Shown here: positions 23,801-37,700 of the stretch, piece by piece | How positions within the stretch are numbered: the first letter of the stretch is position 1 | How the letters are laid out: every line of letters starts with the position of its first letter | From: Bombus terrestris | Taxonomy: Eukaryota > Arthropoda > Insecta > Hymenoptera > Apidae | Direction: 5' to 3' | Assembly (NCBI RefSeq): GCF_910591885.1 | Contig: NC_063273.1 | Coordinates: 4,402,001-4,466,000, forward strand | DNA: 64,000 nt | Made by a program: the position numbers and the translations under genes | The notes under the pieces: model-generated | What the model saw: only the letters and a program-made list of their open reading frames with translations | Told to the model about the DNA's origin: nothing | The model's database searches: none

Positions 23801-25179
23801 AGTCGCGATCGACGCGGTACTCGATCACTCGTGATACATGCAGGACGCCCACGAATAGACGAGCGTGTGTCGTAACGCATGGCGCGCCGCGGCGTCTCTC
23901 CGCGTTCTTCGTCGATCTCGCTCCCCTACGATCGATCCTCTCGTTCTAGTGTACGCGAACACGAGCTGATTTATCGACATGCCCTCGAATTATACGCCAC
24001 GGCCCGAGCCAGCTTTCACCGTGCTCGAGTCTGTCTTAGCTACCACCGCGTCCCTCTGCGATCCTTTTGTTTCCTCCGTGAGATTTCAACACCAGCCATC
24101 GCAACGCGACGATTGTCCCCGCGACAACCGACGACGCACCAGACTCTTTGACCCTTTGCTCCAGCCCTAGACCACGTCGACCTCATCGGGAACAGGACGT
24201 CCGTAAAAGGCAGGGTGGTTTAATGTTGCGTACGTTGGTTCGCGGGGATCGTGATATCGTTGTACGTTGGCCAGAGATAAGATCTTTAAGGAAAATAAAT
24301 GTTTCAAAGAGGATTAAGCGGCTGTGGCTGCAGCGAATTCACGTTTCAATGAATTATCCGAATACCGCGATGCACGTAAAAATGTATGTAGCTGTGGACT
24401 TGATCGCTGCGACGTATCGTAGTTTTCAAAATTGACACCGAATTTTCTCCTTCGATTCACGACGTAATTGGTCCGGTTCGAATTTCTGATCGAAATTAAA
24501 CGGTCAAAGGGGTATTCGCGTACCGAAGAAACGATGTCGAGACTCGTCAAGATTCGCTTGATAACACGCTGAAAATTCCCAAGGCCGATACGCATTAGTC
24601 TTCGTTCCAGTAATCACATTTCGAGCCACGCCTGTAGGGTATTACCATAATCGTATCTTCCCTCGGTCTCTCTTTCTATTCCCAGCCTCTTTTTCGACTC
24701 TCACGCGAGTAACGCGCGCACGTATCCATTTTCGAAATGATTTACACGCTGGCTCGTCCCGTGAGCGGACGGTCAGAGAGATTCGCAGAAGGCTTTGGGT
24801 CAATGCGAGGGTACAAGAAGAGGAGAACGTGGAGAGAAGCGAAGTTAACAGAAAAAAAAGAAGAAAAAGAAGGCAAATTTTATTCTTAATGACGAAATTA
24901 ATGAGAAATTACGCGAGAAAGAAGAGGGTAGCGAGGAATTAAAAAAGATGAAATATGTCGATGGATGTTTACCGATCTCTAAATATATTATTGTACTGTA
25001 AGAGAAATACTAATTTTCTAAGCAAACGAATTAACGGTACGGATAAATAGTATTAAATCGCGAACTCGTTAATTCGAAGGAGCGGACTGTGACGACGATC
25101 GGCCGTGTTGGATCGTCTTCGACAACAAAGAACGAAAATGGCGATCGAAAGAAGAAGAGAGCCGGGCTAGAGGAGGCAA

Positions 25180-25250
25180 CGAGGGAGCAACAAGAGGGTA
25201 TAGAAAGAGAAAGAGAGAGAAAGAGAAAGGATAAGAGGGAGAAAGATAGG
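25180..25250 (+). repeat. Purine (GA/AAAG) low-complexity tract
   Basis: It is almost pure A/G on the plus strand with GAAAGAGAGAGAAAGAGAAA-type repeats. It could act as a polypyrimidine tract on the minus strand. Confidence 0.7.
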
Positions 25251-28200
25251 CTGCTCGTACGTGACAAGTCGTTCGCACCCGGCCTGTCGGGCCTTAATTA
25301 ACCCTCGTGGCGTTCTCACGAAAAAGTTGTCGTATCCGCGGCGCTGGCTGCCGCCGCCTCGCTTTCTTAATCCAATTTCGCGGCGTATTAATCTAATTAC
25401 GGCCGGGCACGTATGCCGCGAGTCTGACGTGAAATTATGCCAGCTGGTGGCTTTCGCAATCGCGAGAAACACCGATCGAGACGAAACTCTCCTCTCCGAG
25501 AGCTTCTGGGTTCGTACGTTGTAGGATGGATGCGCTGCTTGATAATTCCGATTATGGAAAGCGTCGTCAAAGAAAATCAGTGGTTTCGATGCAAGTGGAA
25601 ATGACAGAAAAAACATTTAACGACGTTGGACAATCAGAATTAGAGTCGGCGAAGATGGCTAGAAATAAGATAGAAATAAAATTGGGAGTTTCAACAGGAT
25701 GATCGCAGTGTCGAACTAGGATTAGCCTTTATAACGCGGAAACTGCACGCAAGTGTCGACTTGAAGGATATCGCATACCCGTTGATAGAATAAAGTTGAA
25801 TTAAAGTTGACAATCTCTTTTTCTAGAATATCATCGACTGGTAATTACGAACCGAAATTACGAACTATTTACGATAACGTGAAATTTGATAGCTCACGAT
25901 GTCTATAATAATCGCGGCTCCACCTCGCGAATAAAATCCTATGACCGGTGTCGGACGAGAAAAAGACACGGCGGTAGCATCGTGGGTAAAACGATGAAAG
26001 AGGTGCTTTGAACCGCGAGTCACGGATATTCAAATCGCGCGGCACGCCATCAAGAATCAGGATTTATATCGATGAGGTGTCAGCAGTCAGCGGACATTCT
26101 CAAGGTCTTGATCGTCGCCTATGAACGACCTATTTATAAATCATCACGAACGACGCGAAATTCCAGTTTCGCGCGGTCGAGCAACGGGAACGGCGCTCGT
26201 TAATTCAACCAGTTATCGCGACAAAATGCTGACCAGGCTACATTGTAAACGACGCTCGCTGGAAATCATACAGTTTTCGTCTATCCCGCTTCCGCCAGCG
26301 TGCAATTAGAAGCTGCTTCGCACGACTTTGCCTCGTTCGATAACCTATGATTAAATTCTAGTCTTTTTGCGATCGATCGGTTCTTTTCATTTCATCGAGA
26401 AGCGAGTGATTTTCGTTTAGTCGTTTTTTCCAACGCCAGTCCTGAGAAAATGAACGCTACTTGCAAGAAGTTCGATCATAAAGAACGTCGATTAGCGAGA
26501 TTAAGAATTGCCGAAAGCTCCGGAATACCAACAAATCTCCGTCACTTTCGCTTTGATCTCTCGAATCGTCTGTTCTCCTTTAAATAAAATTAAATCACGG
26601 AAGATCAATTCCATCCGGCAGGATAGGATAAGAAACTCCATTCAATGAGACGTAAGAAAAAGGGGTTCGTCGATCGGACGCGAGATTGCCGGGGCTCGTT
26701 AACCAATTACACGAAGCGCAGTAAGAGGGAGCAGAGGTGGTTTTCGAGGGAGTTTCAGGGGCCCTGCATGCTCGACATTCTGCGTTTTTTCACGGGACAT
26801 GACTAGCCTCGGCTCGCGCGAACCAGTAATAACTTCCTCACGAACCGAGCAAGAACAGACAGTCATCCATCATACTTGGACCAGAGTTCTGAAAGTTCGC
26901 TGATGGCTCTTGTTCCTGGTTCCGCGATGATTGTGATGCATTAACCGAGAACACGGCAGAAGACGGGCAGTGCCGTTCGAAGAAGACGCGCCGTGACACG
27001 TGGAACCGTCTCACGCGTCTGCCCGCTTCGTAATCTTCTCTCCTACCTGCTCTTACATATACGTACCAGGCGAACGTTCACGGTCAGCATTCGTGATCTA
27101 TGTTGCTCACGTGATTCTTGAAACCTTTCAATGAACGATTCGATCCTCGCTCTTAAGGTGAATTTAATGTTTAGTGGCTCGGACGAGCTTGGACGAGAGG
27201 AACGTAAATCGAGGTAAATTGTTCTTTAAATCGATATTTTCTCCATCAGAGTTTCTCGGCAACCCAGGCTGAAGAACCTTTGCACATCGAGTTTAACTAT
27301 TTCCATGTTGAACTGTTCAGAATATTCTCTTTATCGCTACGATGGCCAATTTCGTTCGAACGTTCGGTTCGGGCGCAATTAAAGGCAGTCAGCGTCGACG
27401 AAGTTTTTCACGCGACAAGTTTCGAGATAGCGACGATCCGCCCGCGGACGTGTCCTTCTTAAGATTCCGTGGCGATCGTCGAAACGTCTCAATAATTGCT
27501 AATTGGAAGGTGGCACGAGTTTAAAAAGTGGTCGCACGTCGTCCATCTCGAATCAGTCTTTTCGCGGCAATTGCCTCCTTTTCTCTCTCCGCTCTTCGCC
27601 ACCACCAATCTCTGCCTTTATACCTCGTCCTCGTCCTTTTCTTTCCTTCCAACAATATCCACGTTTACCTTTCTATGTCCCTCGAAGATTAGAAATACTT
27701 GAACTGACACGAATGCAAATACTTTCGGACAATTTGTAAAACTTGCAAGTACGTATTATCGAGAAGGAAAGTTTCCAGGAAATTGTTCCAGCTTTTAACT
27801 GTCGCGTTCTCGTCGCGACCTAATCCAAAAGCTAAAGAAGCCCGTACACGAACCTCTCGACGAAGCCAGAAAACCAGACTCCGACTAGAGATTCTTCTTT
27901 CTCCCCGAGGATCTCCTTTCTCCCAATTCATTCCATCACGTAGGCGGTGGCTAGGGCGAAAGAGACAGAGAAAAACGATGCATCTCGACGGTGCAGCGGT
28001 TGTGGCTGGGTGTATCGTTCGCGAGATGCGCCGCCGGTAAAAGGTTTCTCTCTTCTTCTTCTCGTTCCACTCTGTTTCTCTTCTTCCCTCCTGTTCTGCG
28101 GATCTCCTTTTCACCAAGACGCGAGGCTCGCGCGTTCTCCATCTACCTGACCACCTCCCCCTTTCCCTTTCGTGCCTCGCCGTCACTGTCAATAAGTTAT

Positions 28201-28498
28201 GTAGCGGCGCACGTGCGCGCTCGCTAATAGAAGCACAAAGCCCGGCTGGAAAGCCTAGTAGGAAAGCAGCTACCGTGGCAGCGGCGAGGCCTCGACGAGT
28301 GACCGCAGAATCATCGTTCCCCGGTACACGGACGCTGACAGCCTTTCCAATTGTGCAAGCCAGCCAGATGCAACCGAGGGATCGATCGACCGACCGGCGG
28401 AATTTAATGCCGCGGATTGTTAACGTCTGGTTAACACTGCTGCTCCCCGGACCGTCTCGACGGCCGACTGTTTGCTTTCAATTTATTGCCACACAGCT

Positions 28499-28568
28499 TC
28501 TTTTTTTTTCTTTTTCACTTTTCCTTTTCATTCCGTTTTAGAGGCTTCCAGTGAGATTTTTTTTTTCT
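28499..28568 (+). repeat. T-rich tracts
   Basis: Two T runs (about 28500-28515 and 28557-28566) lie within a pyrimidine-rich stretch. Confidence 0.7.
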
Positions 28569-30210
28569 TGAGCGAGATTGAAAATTTAGGGGGAAAAATG
28601 TAGAAACGTTAATGCGAAACTTCACATACAAATGTATAGGTTTACGAGTTGGTGTACTTTGTATCTTGGCAAAGGTATCGAGTAAATGCAAGTGGCTTAC
28701 TAAACGATCGAAATATTCGCTGCAACACACTGGCAGAGGCACAGTGTTGCGAGTGTAACGTGGTCGCTAGTAAATTAAATGTTCACGCGTACTTTTACTA
28801 AACCTTGTCGATCTTTGATGATTCAATAAGGTGGATAATTCGAAAGAGCGATCAATGTTCGTGGGATAGCCGTTCCAAAGTACAAATTTGAAGGCTTAAT
28901 TTCCTGCTCGAATTACCAACCACCATCTGTGTAATCTCGTCCGATTGCAAACATGCCATTAGAAAAGAACAAAAGGTGTCATTAACTTCCATATAAATCT
29001 CAAGCCGATCGTTTGAAACGTCACGTAAGAAAACTGGCTATTAACAAGCTATTGCTCGGCCAAACGAATAAACAACGAAATTACTCCGCAAACCGGTGCG
29101 CAGAGATTCTCGAATGCCTGGTTTATCGACCGAGTCTCAACCAGACACCTCATCACCATGAATAATTAAGCAGCCCTCGGGGGATTAATCTACCGTCCCG
29201 AACGAGAGCACCGGTTCACCTTGATCCCGAAATTTATTAATGACCAGGCACAATGGTCTGCGGCACGTCCGGCCGATATCTCGGCCCTGTAGCGGTTCCG
29301 CAGATAGCGTGGCTACGGTTTTATCGGCGTCGTGGGTGCATTAAGGACGCGTTACGAGATACACCGTCTAACCTCATGGCTGCTGTCACGCGTCAGGACC
29401 TTGTTAAGAGAGCATAGATTTATCCAACCGCTTATTTCGAACGACGCTGCATTAATATTCGATGTTATTCCAGCCGGTAATTACGTCGGCCAATTTCCAC
29501 TCAATAAATGGCTAATCTTTGTCGCTTGGACAGCGTGTATTTTACTCTTCGGGGCGGTAACCACTCGATATCTAACAACGAAGTATCCGAGTCGATCGGG
29601 CTTTCCTCCTTTCTGTCGTTTGCTGTCGCTTCTACCAAAGGAAACTCGAATTTTATTTGCTGATAGAAGCGGTTTTAGAATATTCGCTGGATTATCCGAT
29701 TTCGTTTGCTCGATGACTCAGAAATTTCAAATACATAAAACGCTGCGTTCACAAATTTCGAACGTGTAATACAGAGATCGTCCGCGAGACGGTCGCTTGG
29801 AAAAACACGAAGGGAGAAAATCGAGTTCTCGTTCCATTACGTTGGTCTGCGGTTCGGCAAGCGTGCACACGTATCGAGGAGATCGATCGATCGTCGCATT
29901 ATCGAGCCCACTGTTCCGTGCAACATTGTCTCCGGAGCAGAGCAACGTCGGCACCAAGAAGAAACGGGGCCAGAACTCGGGCGAAGCAGTGCACGGGCAT
30001 TTCGCTTTCAAGCCTATTTCATAACAAAGCCGCAGTTTCGCCGGGGTCTGCGGTCTCGACGAAAGCAGAAGAAAAAGACGAAACGAAAGGGAAGAAATAA
30101 AAAAGAAGTGGAAGAGAACGCGGTTCCGTGCACGAGGTTACCTGCAGTCCGCGACCTCGCGCCTTTTGCCGACTTTTCAACGCTGTCTGTCGCTTACGTA
30201 AGGATTTTCT

Positions 30211-30262
30211 CCCTTTTACGATTCGTCTCTCCTTTTACGAATCGTCTCTCCTTTTACGATCG
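30211..30262 (+). repeat. 19-bp tandem repeat, about 2.6 copies
   Basis: CGTCTCTCCTTTTACGA recurs with period 19 (starts 30224 and 30243), preceded by a partial copy from 30211. Confidence 0.8.
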
Positions 30263-33200
30263 TGTCAGGAAGTTCGCAGCGTGGTTTTTACGTCCGTGCG
30301 AGCCACAGCTGTAACTTCTCCGATTGTAAATCGTAAACGTGGGATGGAAAAATTTATTGCCGAATTCTGTAATCTAAAGTTTGGTAAACATCGACTGGCT
30401 GGATTATGGTTGGGTTATACGTTGGATCACCGACAATATCCTATAATATCTTGATATTATACCACAGTTCCAGCTACGTTACTTCGTTTTAAGACGTTAG
30501 AAGAGCCGAAAGTATGGTTACGTGCAAAACGACGTGTTTCAATGTTATAGATCGAAGATGATAATAATATTGAAGGAAATAATAATTTTATAAACGTACA
30601 AACGTTTATTTTTTTTTAAGTATAAATCATGCGTTCTTCTCGAATATAAAGTGCTTTGTATTCTTATCGTAAAGCTACGAACGGCAGGTTTATAATGCAA
30701 CGAAGTCTCGACGTGTTCTAAGAATCCAATAACGAGACGAGCAGCGTTCCGTGGAGGGTATAGAAAGCCGGGATTCGATCGCGGATCGACAAGAAGGCGT
30801 TACCGTTCCTGTCCAGTTGAGATCTAAACGGTGCAACGACGGCGACCAGCGTCCAACTGTCTCGGTCGAATGATCGAAAGTAAACACGATTACCTTCCGC
30901 GAATACGAAGCATTTACCGATTGTCGCTTAACGAGTACGCCTACTGCCAAGAAATCTGATCGTGGGAAATCGTTCGTCAGAAAAAGAAGAAAACGCGCTC
31001 CTCGTCGTTACACGAATCGTTGAAAGAACAGGATTTATGTGAAAGGAATTGATCTTCGTCCTCTAGAAGCTTCGAACGTGTAGCTTCCGAGATTAGAGCT
31101 TTCTGACGGTAGGCTCGCCAGGCTAGAAATTTTGTGCCATCGAATTTTCAAGTTTAGAGAATCTTGAGAAAGTTTCTTTCCGATCCAGCTTGTTCACATT
31201 TTGCTATCGAGCTTTCAAGATCCAAGCTTCTCGCTGTATCTATTTTCGAGATTTATCGTCGCATTATATGTTCTTCCGCGTCGAATCTTCGTTGCGTCGG
31301 GTTTCCGAGATCGAAACCCTTTTCGTTGCGAAGATATCGAGATCGACGCGTCTCAGAGCCAGGCGTTGCTCGTCTTCGAGTTTCTAGAATTCTGATTGCT
31401 TCCATAATTAGCAGCGAGAAAGCGGTCGAAAGAAGGTAGAGTTAAAACCGAGCAGAACAAAAGAAACAGCGATTATACCTTGGCTAAGAGTTAACGTCGC
31501 TCGCCAGCAACGTTTTACGATTTTTCACGTTCTAAGCTCTATCCTCGACCAACTCCTCGGACGAACTACTCGTTTAACACGCTCAGTGTCTCCACTTATC
31601 TGCGCCATGTGCTCGTAACAATGTCTTCTCGAAAAACCTTCGTCCACGTGCGTAGGAATCGGATTCGAAGCGACAAGGTTTCACCGATCCGCGCGTTATT
31701 TTCACTCTCGATAGCCGCAACACCCGCGGCACGAGGAGAACTAGCTAATCTGATGCGGACGATTTGAATGAAATTGTATCGTACGTGACGGGGCTACGCA
31801 TTACGGTGCAACGTTCTTGGAAAACGCACGATCAGCGTCTGTCATTTGCCGGTGCTTTCTCATTCCGCCGGCATTAACATTAATAAGTCGTTAGATCGGT
31901 CGCCCGTCACGTCACGGCTATCGCGATTCTACCCTGTGATCGTGGTATACGTCCTTTTTCTTCGAGGGTCATTAGAGAATAACAGAAAACGTGACTTTCA
32001 AGCGAACACTGTTCGATGATGATTCGCAATTTAAATGCAGTTTAATCGCTTTCTTTTTGCTCCAACAGACGGAGTTACGCGACACACGCGATTTCGATTA
32101 GCCACCAATCTTGTAGGATTTTCATCCGTCTTCCATTTACAGAGTTTGCAGATTGAAAGGGAGATTGTCGTACGATAATTCAACGACGTTCAAATATCCA
32201 GGCGAGTCTCTCGAATCGTCCTCGTAATTATATATTCTAATCGTAACTTTGAGCAGATAGAAGCGAGATGGTGGAAATGCGAAGAATTCGACGACCGCGA
32301 GTCGATCAATCTCTCCGACACGAGTTCGAGGCGCGTCTCGATACGTAGAGCACGAAAAAGGAATCGCGGTTTCCCGCTACCGGACGACTCGTTTCTGCTT
32401 CCTTTTACCGGCGATCGCGTCTATATTAAGAACCCTGTATGAAGGGGATCTGCAACTAAGTGGATTGCATCTACATTGCAGATGTTTTCTTGTACCGTCC
32501 CGCCTCTTAATTGCGGACACTCATCGACTTCTTTCCTGCGCGGAATAAGCACCGTGAACACCGGCTCAAGTGCACTGTCGTGTTGCGTTGCGTTGCGGTT
32601 CTTCCATTTCATTCTGCGATTCTGTTAGCCTTATGGCGTAACCAGCGTTAATTGAAACCAAGCAACTTCGACAGCAACCCTCGTGGAACCATTTTCGAGA
32701 AAAGTCGGAAATTCTACGTAATTTCCAAGCATTCGAGGTGAATAATATGGCAGTTTCAACTTTGATTTCAAGGCTGTTAACTTGGTCTCCGGTTTTATAG
32801 CTTTTTCCGCGCTTTTTTCTTCCCACGTAACGCTCGAATCCCCAACTTTGGCGCGGCACATGCGGCAAGTTTTTTCCGCTTCGTAAATTGCTACTATACG
32901 GGTGCAGATTGCCGCGATACAGGTGTGCCACATCGGTGAAGAGTTTTCAGCTATTTACTCGAACGAAATATTCAGGAAATTTCAGGCAAAATTTACAGCA
33001 AATTCATAGTTCATATCAATTTTTTATTTCTTATTAGATTTTCGGAGATTCGAGCGATTTTTGTAAACTGTTTGGATAAAATATTTTATATCTTGTCAGG
33101 TATCCATCGCTTCGATTTCTTCGACGCTTTTACGCTCTGACGGTCGGTAGGTCTAACGTTAAACGAATTTGGTACGTGTTTAGAAGTTTGTTCGAGCCAC

Positions 33201-33872
33201 GCGATCTAAGAAAGGAGTAGAGCAACGAGAATAGAACGGTAGATCGCGGTCGTTCGGACGACCGAACGTCTCGTCCGAAGCCGATATCATCGCCGGTTCG
33301 ACTACATCCGATTCGCGGAGGTGGATTCTTCGACGGGTTTCCCACGAGCAGAAAAGAAGGAAGAGTACGACGGTCGACTTGGTTTCGCTCGACATTGTTA
33401 CCGGGACGCTGCATGCAAAGTACGATCGTCATTGTGCCGTCCCATTAGTAAGAAATTAACAGTACTTCCTGGCTGATGGAGATCCAAGCGATTCCAGCGA
33501 TGCTATCGTGACATTTAGAATTCGTTCCGCCGGTCGCGATCAGGGAAACTGTCCTGGTGAACATGTTCCGGTGCTTGCTTGCCATTTTGATACTTGAGAA
33601 ATACACACGGACGAGTGGATTCCAAAGAATCATCAGCGCTTTTAACGTCGATTAATTTTCTTACATCTATCTTCGAATATTTCGATGATCTGGTTAAGCA
33701 GCCAGAGTACTCGAGACTTGTAAAAATATTGATCACCGTATTATAAAACATTGTTCGAAGATACAGGTAATGGAATATCGAGAATGAGGATGTAACGGTA
33801 TTAATTGGAACGGTAGTAATTGGCCGACAGTGGATATCGATAGTATCGGAGATTCTTAAGGCAACAGAAATG

Positions 33873-33903
33873 GTCGAAAATTCGTCGAAAATTCGTCGAA
33901 GAT
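33873..33903 (+). repeat. 11-bp tandem repeat, about 2.8 copies
   Basis: GTCGAAAATTC recurs at 33873 and 33884. A degenerate third copy, GTCGAAGATGC, follows at 33895. Confidence 0.75.
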
Positions 33904-34317
33904 GCCGACGAAATTGCGAGAAGAGACCGCGTCGCGTATGTTTCAGCTACTTATCTCCGATCGGTCGATTCCCGTCTCCATTAAGAAGGTCCAATTGAAT
34001 AAGATCGGCCGATCGCGGAGAATTCACGAGGGAGCCCGGCAAAAAACGACCAACTTCCTTGATGCCTTGATCAGCTAATTAAGAGCCAAACTGCTCGGCC
34101 CTCGAGAGGTGCGTGACTGTTTCGTTCTTGTCCACCGACGAATAAAACGCTTTAGCGAGACCGCTTTGCATTTCGGCCTTCCGTATCCGATCGTGTCTCT
34201 AGCTTTGTCTCTTCTTTGCGTAGAAAAACAGTATCCGCATTCTGCCATTGAAAACCGTAGACGAATCTTTGGAACTCGTTATCGCTCTCGACATCGCGAC
34301 TCCCGATCGATAGAATT

Positions 34318-34734
34318 TTAACGAAATACCGTCGAACAGATCGAAAGAGAATCACCGCACAGAGAGAAACACTGTATCGACGAAGCAACCGAATCTCGAC
34401 CGAGTACTTTGAAAAGCTCTGTGAAATAAAGGACGAGAGCAGCCGCGTCCTCGCGTTTACGACGTCGGAGGATCGTATCGGGACGAGATGTTCGGTGCTC
34501 TAAACGGGCCTCGATCTCCCGCAGGATCTCTCCCGCTGTGGAATCGCGCGAGGTGAGCCGGGGAGGGTGGGAACGGGTGTGATGCCCGACTAAATGTAAA
34601 ACAAGAAGCACGAAGCCGGTCAGCGCGAATCTAAATATAACTACGACGCGGAGGCGCCCACTGCTCCCTCCCGTGTCCAAGAGAGAGAAAGAGAGAGGGA
34701 TGCAGCGCCTGCCGGCGATCTTCCGCTGGCGCAT
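34318..34734 (-). CDS. Unrecognised 138-codon frame with hydrophobic N-terminal segment and basic cleavage-like site
   Basis: The ATG is at 34734-34732 with G at -3. A hydrophobic stretch VVVIFRFALTGFVLLVLHLV (about residues 30-49) is followed by a charged region and TILRRRKRED, a furin-like basic cluster. This layout resembles a secreted precursor or a type II membrane protein. The leader before the hydrophobic segment is long for a signal peptide, and I recognise no family. The block is GC-rich, so a chance frame cannot be excluded. If real, it may end at a splice donor inside the frame (for example TTCAAA|GTACTC) rather than at the stop. Confidence 0.18.
   Translation of the reverse strand: MRQRKIAGRRCIPLSFSLLDTGGSSGRLRVVVIFRFALTGFVLLVLHLVGHHTRSHPPRLTSRDSTAGEILREIEARLEHRTSRPDTILRRRKREDAAALVLYFTELFKVLGRDSVASSIQCFSLCGDSLSICSTVFR
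34560..34577 (+). other. Tight-loop G-quadruplex motif
   Basis: GGGGAGGGTGGGAACGGG has loops of 1, 1 and 3 nt, the class expected to be most stable. It lies within a GC-rich block. The opposite strand is C-rich and could form an i-motif. Confidence 0.7.
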
Positions 34735-37700
34735 AGCCGCGATTCCGTGCACTCGAGCCACCTCTGCCCTCTGCTGAACGAGCAACAACGAGAAAAGACG
34801 AGGCACAGGCCGATCAGAATCCGACCATAGGCAAAGGGACGCTGGAGATGGCCGGATCGATGAACCAAAGAGATTAGCAGATTCGAAAAATATTATGGGT
34901 ATTCGCGCCTGATGGCGAGCAACTTATCTCTAGACAGCGGGCATTTGTTTCCTCACGCGTTTGTTAAAAACGAATTACACGCGTAACTCGAACGAGTCTA
35001 CCGAGCCAAACGACCAACATCCATCAAACGTAAGGACGTACAATTTCGACATCGCGTCTTCCAGCGCAACCCAACAAACCTAACTTTCAACTTCCTGCTT
35101 TCTCCATTCACGCTTCATCAGTCACCTTCACGCTTCAGAAACTCAACGTTAAGAAACGGATGTTCCCGCGTGCCGTTCGGTCGAAAATCGCGCTGATCGT
35201 AGCCAGGAAACTCGTACGCGGGTTACCGTCAGGCCACCGGTAGCCATCTTTTCCAACGAGATAAATAATCGGACGCAGCTAGGCGAATTTTTCACGATTG
35301 ACCGCGTGCACGCGGCACGAACGCAATCGACCGGCCGCGTTATTACCTTCGATTAGAGGCTATTAATTTTGCCGGTGCGATAATCGTTTTCAACCGCTGG
35401 ACAGGCGTTCGCGCGCGATACACCGCCGGATCGAATTAACGTTTCACGCGTGCTTCTGCCTGTCGAAACTAAATCGCGAAACGCACGGAAACCAAAAGAC
35501 TAAAAGAGGATTGCCTCTTGCGCAACGTCCCTCCAACTAGATTGATGATGGCCCTCGGGTCCGTTGGGTTCCGAACGAGTGATCGATCGTGTTTAGAAGA
35601 GAGAAACCAGAGGATCTACAATTAGACGTCAGCTCGGATTACCGTGCGTAAAATTAAGTAAAAGCAACGCTTTCCATGCTGTGGCAACGAGCATCCCGGT
35701 GGGTAACCGACTCGTGAACTGATTCTAATCTCGTTTCCTCGCTGTAATCTTTATCAGATACCACTGATTAGCTACTGTTCCTGGTCCTTACGCCGGGGCT
35801 GGTCTCAAGAGGCGGACTACCGGTTATCTCGCGGCACCAGTCTTTCCACTTTAATTCTCCGTTATCTATGGGCTCCTAGTAACGCGTCGGCATGTATCGT
35901 ATCAGCGAACTGCGAGGTCTTCTTTCGTGCTGGATCTACTTACGCGATGCTCGAGCAGAAACGGAATGACAGTAGCCCGCGTCGATACGGAAAGCAAATG
36001 GAAAATTACTCTCTCGATCGTCGAGTCACAGCCGAGTGCGAGCTCTTGCGCGACTTTGTACTCTGCAACGTCACATCGAACATTAGCGACCGAAGCGACG
36101 GAAGAAGGACGAAGACCCCGACAATCCGCGCCAAATTCATCAGCGACACGGTAAAAACGCCTCGCTATCAGCGCGTAGAACGTAGAGGAAGAGGCGAGCG
36201 AGATCGAGAGTGGTAGAAGACGAAGACGAGAGTCAGCCAGGCGGACGAGGCAGCCAGGCAGCCTAAGGAGCGTATTTTACGATCGAATCGATTATCCACG
36301 GCTCTGCACGTGGGTAAGTTCGCCGACGAACGTGTGTCGGACACGAGCAGTGTCAAGGTCTCCTCTCCACGGGCTCTCTGAAACTGCTCGCGGATTTAGT
36401 TACGGCCCGTTTCTGTATCCTCGCTTCCTCTGCTGCGTGTTGGCCGTTCGAAGAACGGGAGGAGGATGCAGAAGCAACCTTAATCCCTCTTCGACCGTGC
36501 ACCGTGAATTCTCCAACATTTGTCGGACGTGGAATCGCCGCTCGGAACTGGATGCTGACAAGTGGCTGATATTTCTTTCGCGTCGTTACACCCCGCCCGT
36601 CGCGAACCTCGATTTCGAGCTGCCTTTCATGGGCTGGGCTGTTGATGGGACAAACACCACGCAATGGGAATGATGTTCGGTTGCCAGCAACAGCGTTTTG
36701 TTCTAATAAATCTTCCACGGTGTTGAATTCGCGCGAGCTTCCCTTATGGCGTTGAATATTTTAGATAAATTACTAAAAATTCGTTCTTGCGTGTTAGGAA
36801 AAGCGTGGAAAATATATTCCGACTCTTGAATTCGACGCGTGTATCTCGCCAGATTATCGTCTGTCGCTCTTCGTATTTCTTCCACGGTACTCGGAAAGTT
36901 TGCTTTCCTCCTCGAAACGAATTCAATTTGGTTCCATCTTCGTGACCCTTCGGAGCAAAGCAGAGTTTTCAACTCTGTAACGCTTTTTCGTAGAATTAAT
37001 TCCGTAAAACATCGGATTTTATCGATTATTCACGATCCTGAATACGCTTAGGGGAAAAGTTCGAGTGCCCGGAGCGTGTGTCAGGAGAACGCACGCGTAC
37101 ACTTCAAGGTCGAGGCATCGTCGCGACGGTGGATTTAGTTACAACCCGTTGTCGTCGTTGTTGTTGCCTGCAATGCGGCTATAGTCTCGTTGTGCAACAT
37201 TGAACGCGGCTATTGAGCAGCGAGCGAACCCTTCGGGGGCTGAAACAAAGAGCCATGGACCCGATCCAGGAGAGTTCACTGACACGAATAAACAACAAGC
37301 TCCAGCCTCGTCCAGGATAACCGGAAACCGGCGTTCGTTTGCCAGCGACGCGCTATACCAACGTTCTTCGTCGTGGAAAATTGATCGTTAGTCGGAAAGT
37401 TTATTCTGAACATTTGACGCTAAACGTTTGGGAATTGCTGATATTTAGAGACGAAGCGTCTTGTATTCTGGAAACGTGACGCTTTAAACGCTTAGATGGT
37501 ATTGTTACAATTACTTTACTCCTTCAATTTAAAGAAAACCAACAAGTAAGTTCAACTGCGATCGTTTGCCAAAATTCTTCGCAACTTTCCTCCTGCATCA
37601 ACCTTTTCAACGAAGATATCCAAATGTAAAATTATCGAGCTGCCCAAAAAGAGATACGACGCGAGCCAGGATACGGAGCAATGGCGAAGAATCGTCGATT

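Larger units (their letters stand above)
20900..34300. other. Spacer upstream of the GAREM-like gene, no recognisable gene
   Basis: Distal 5' exons of the GAREM-like gene could lie here, but none can be identified from sequence alone. Visible features are purine-rich tracts (about 24.8-24.95 and 25.14-25.25 kb), poly(T) near 28.5 kb, and minisatellites at 30211 and 33873. Open frames, up to 167 codons, show no family I know. Confidence 0.55.
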
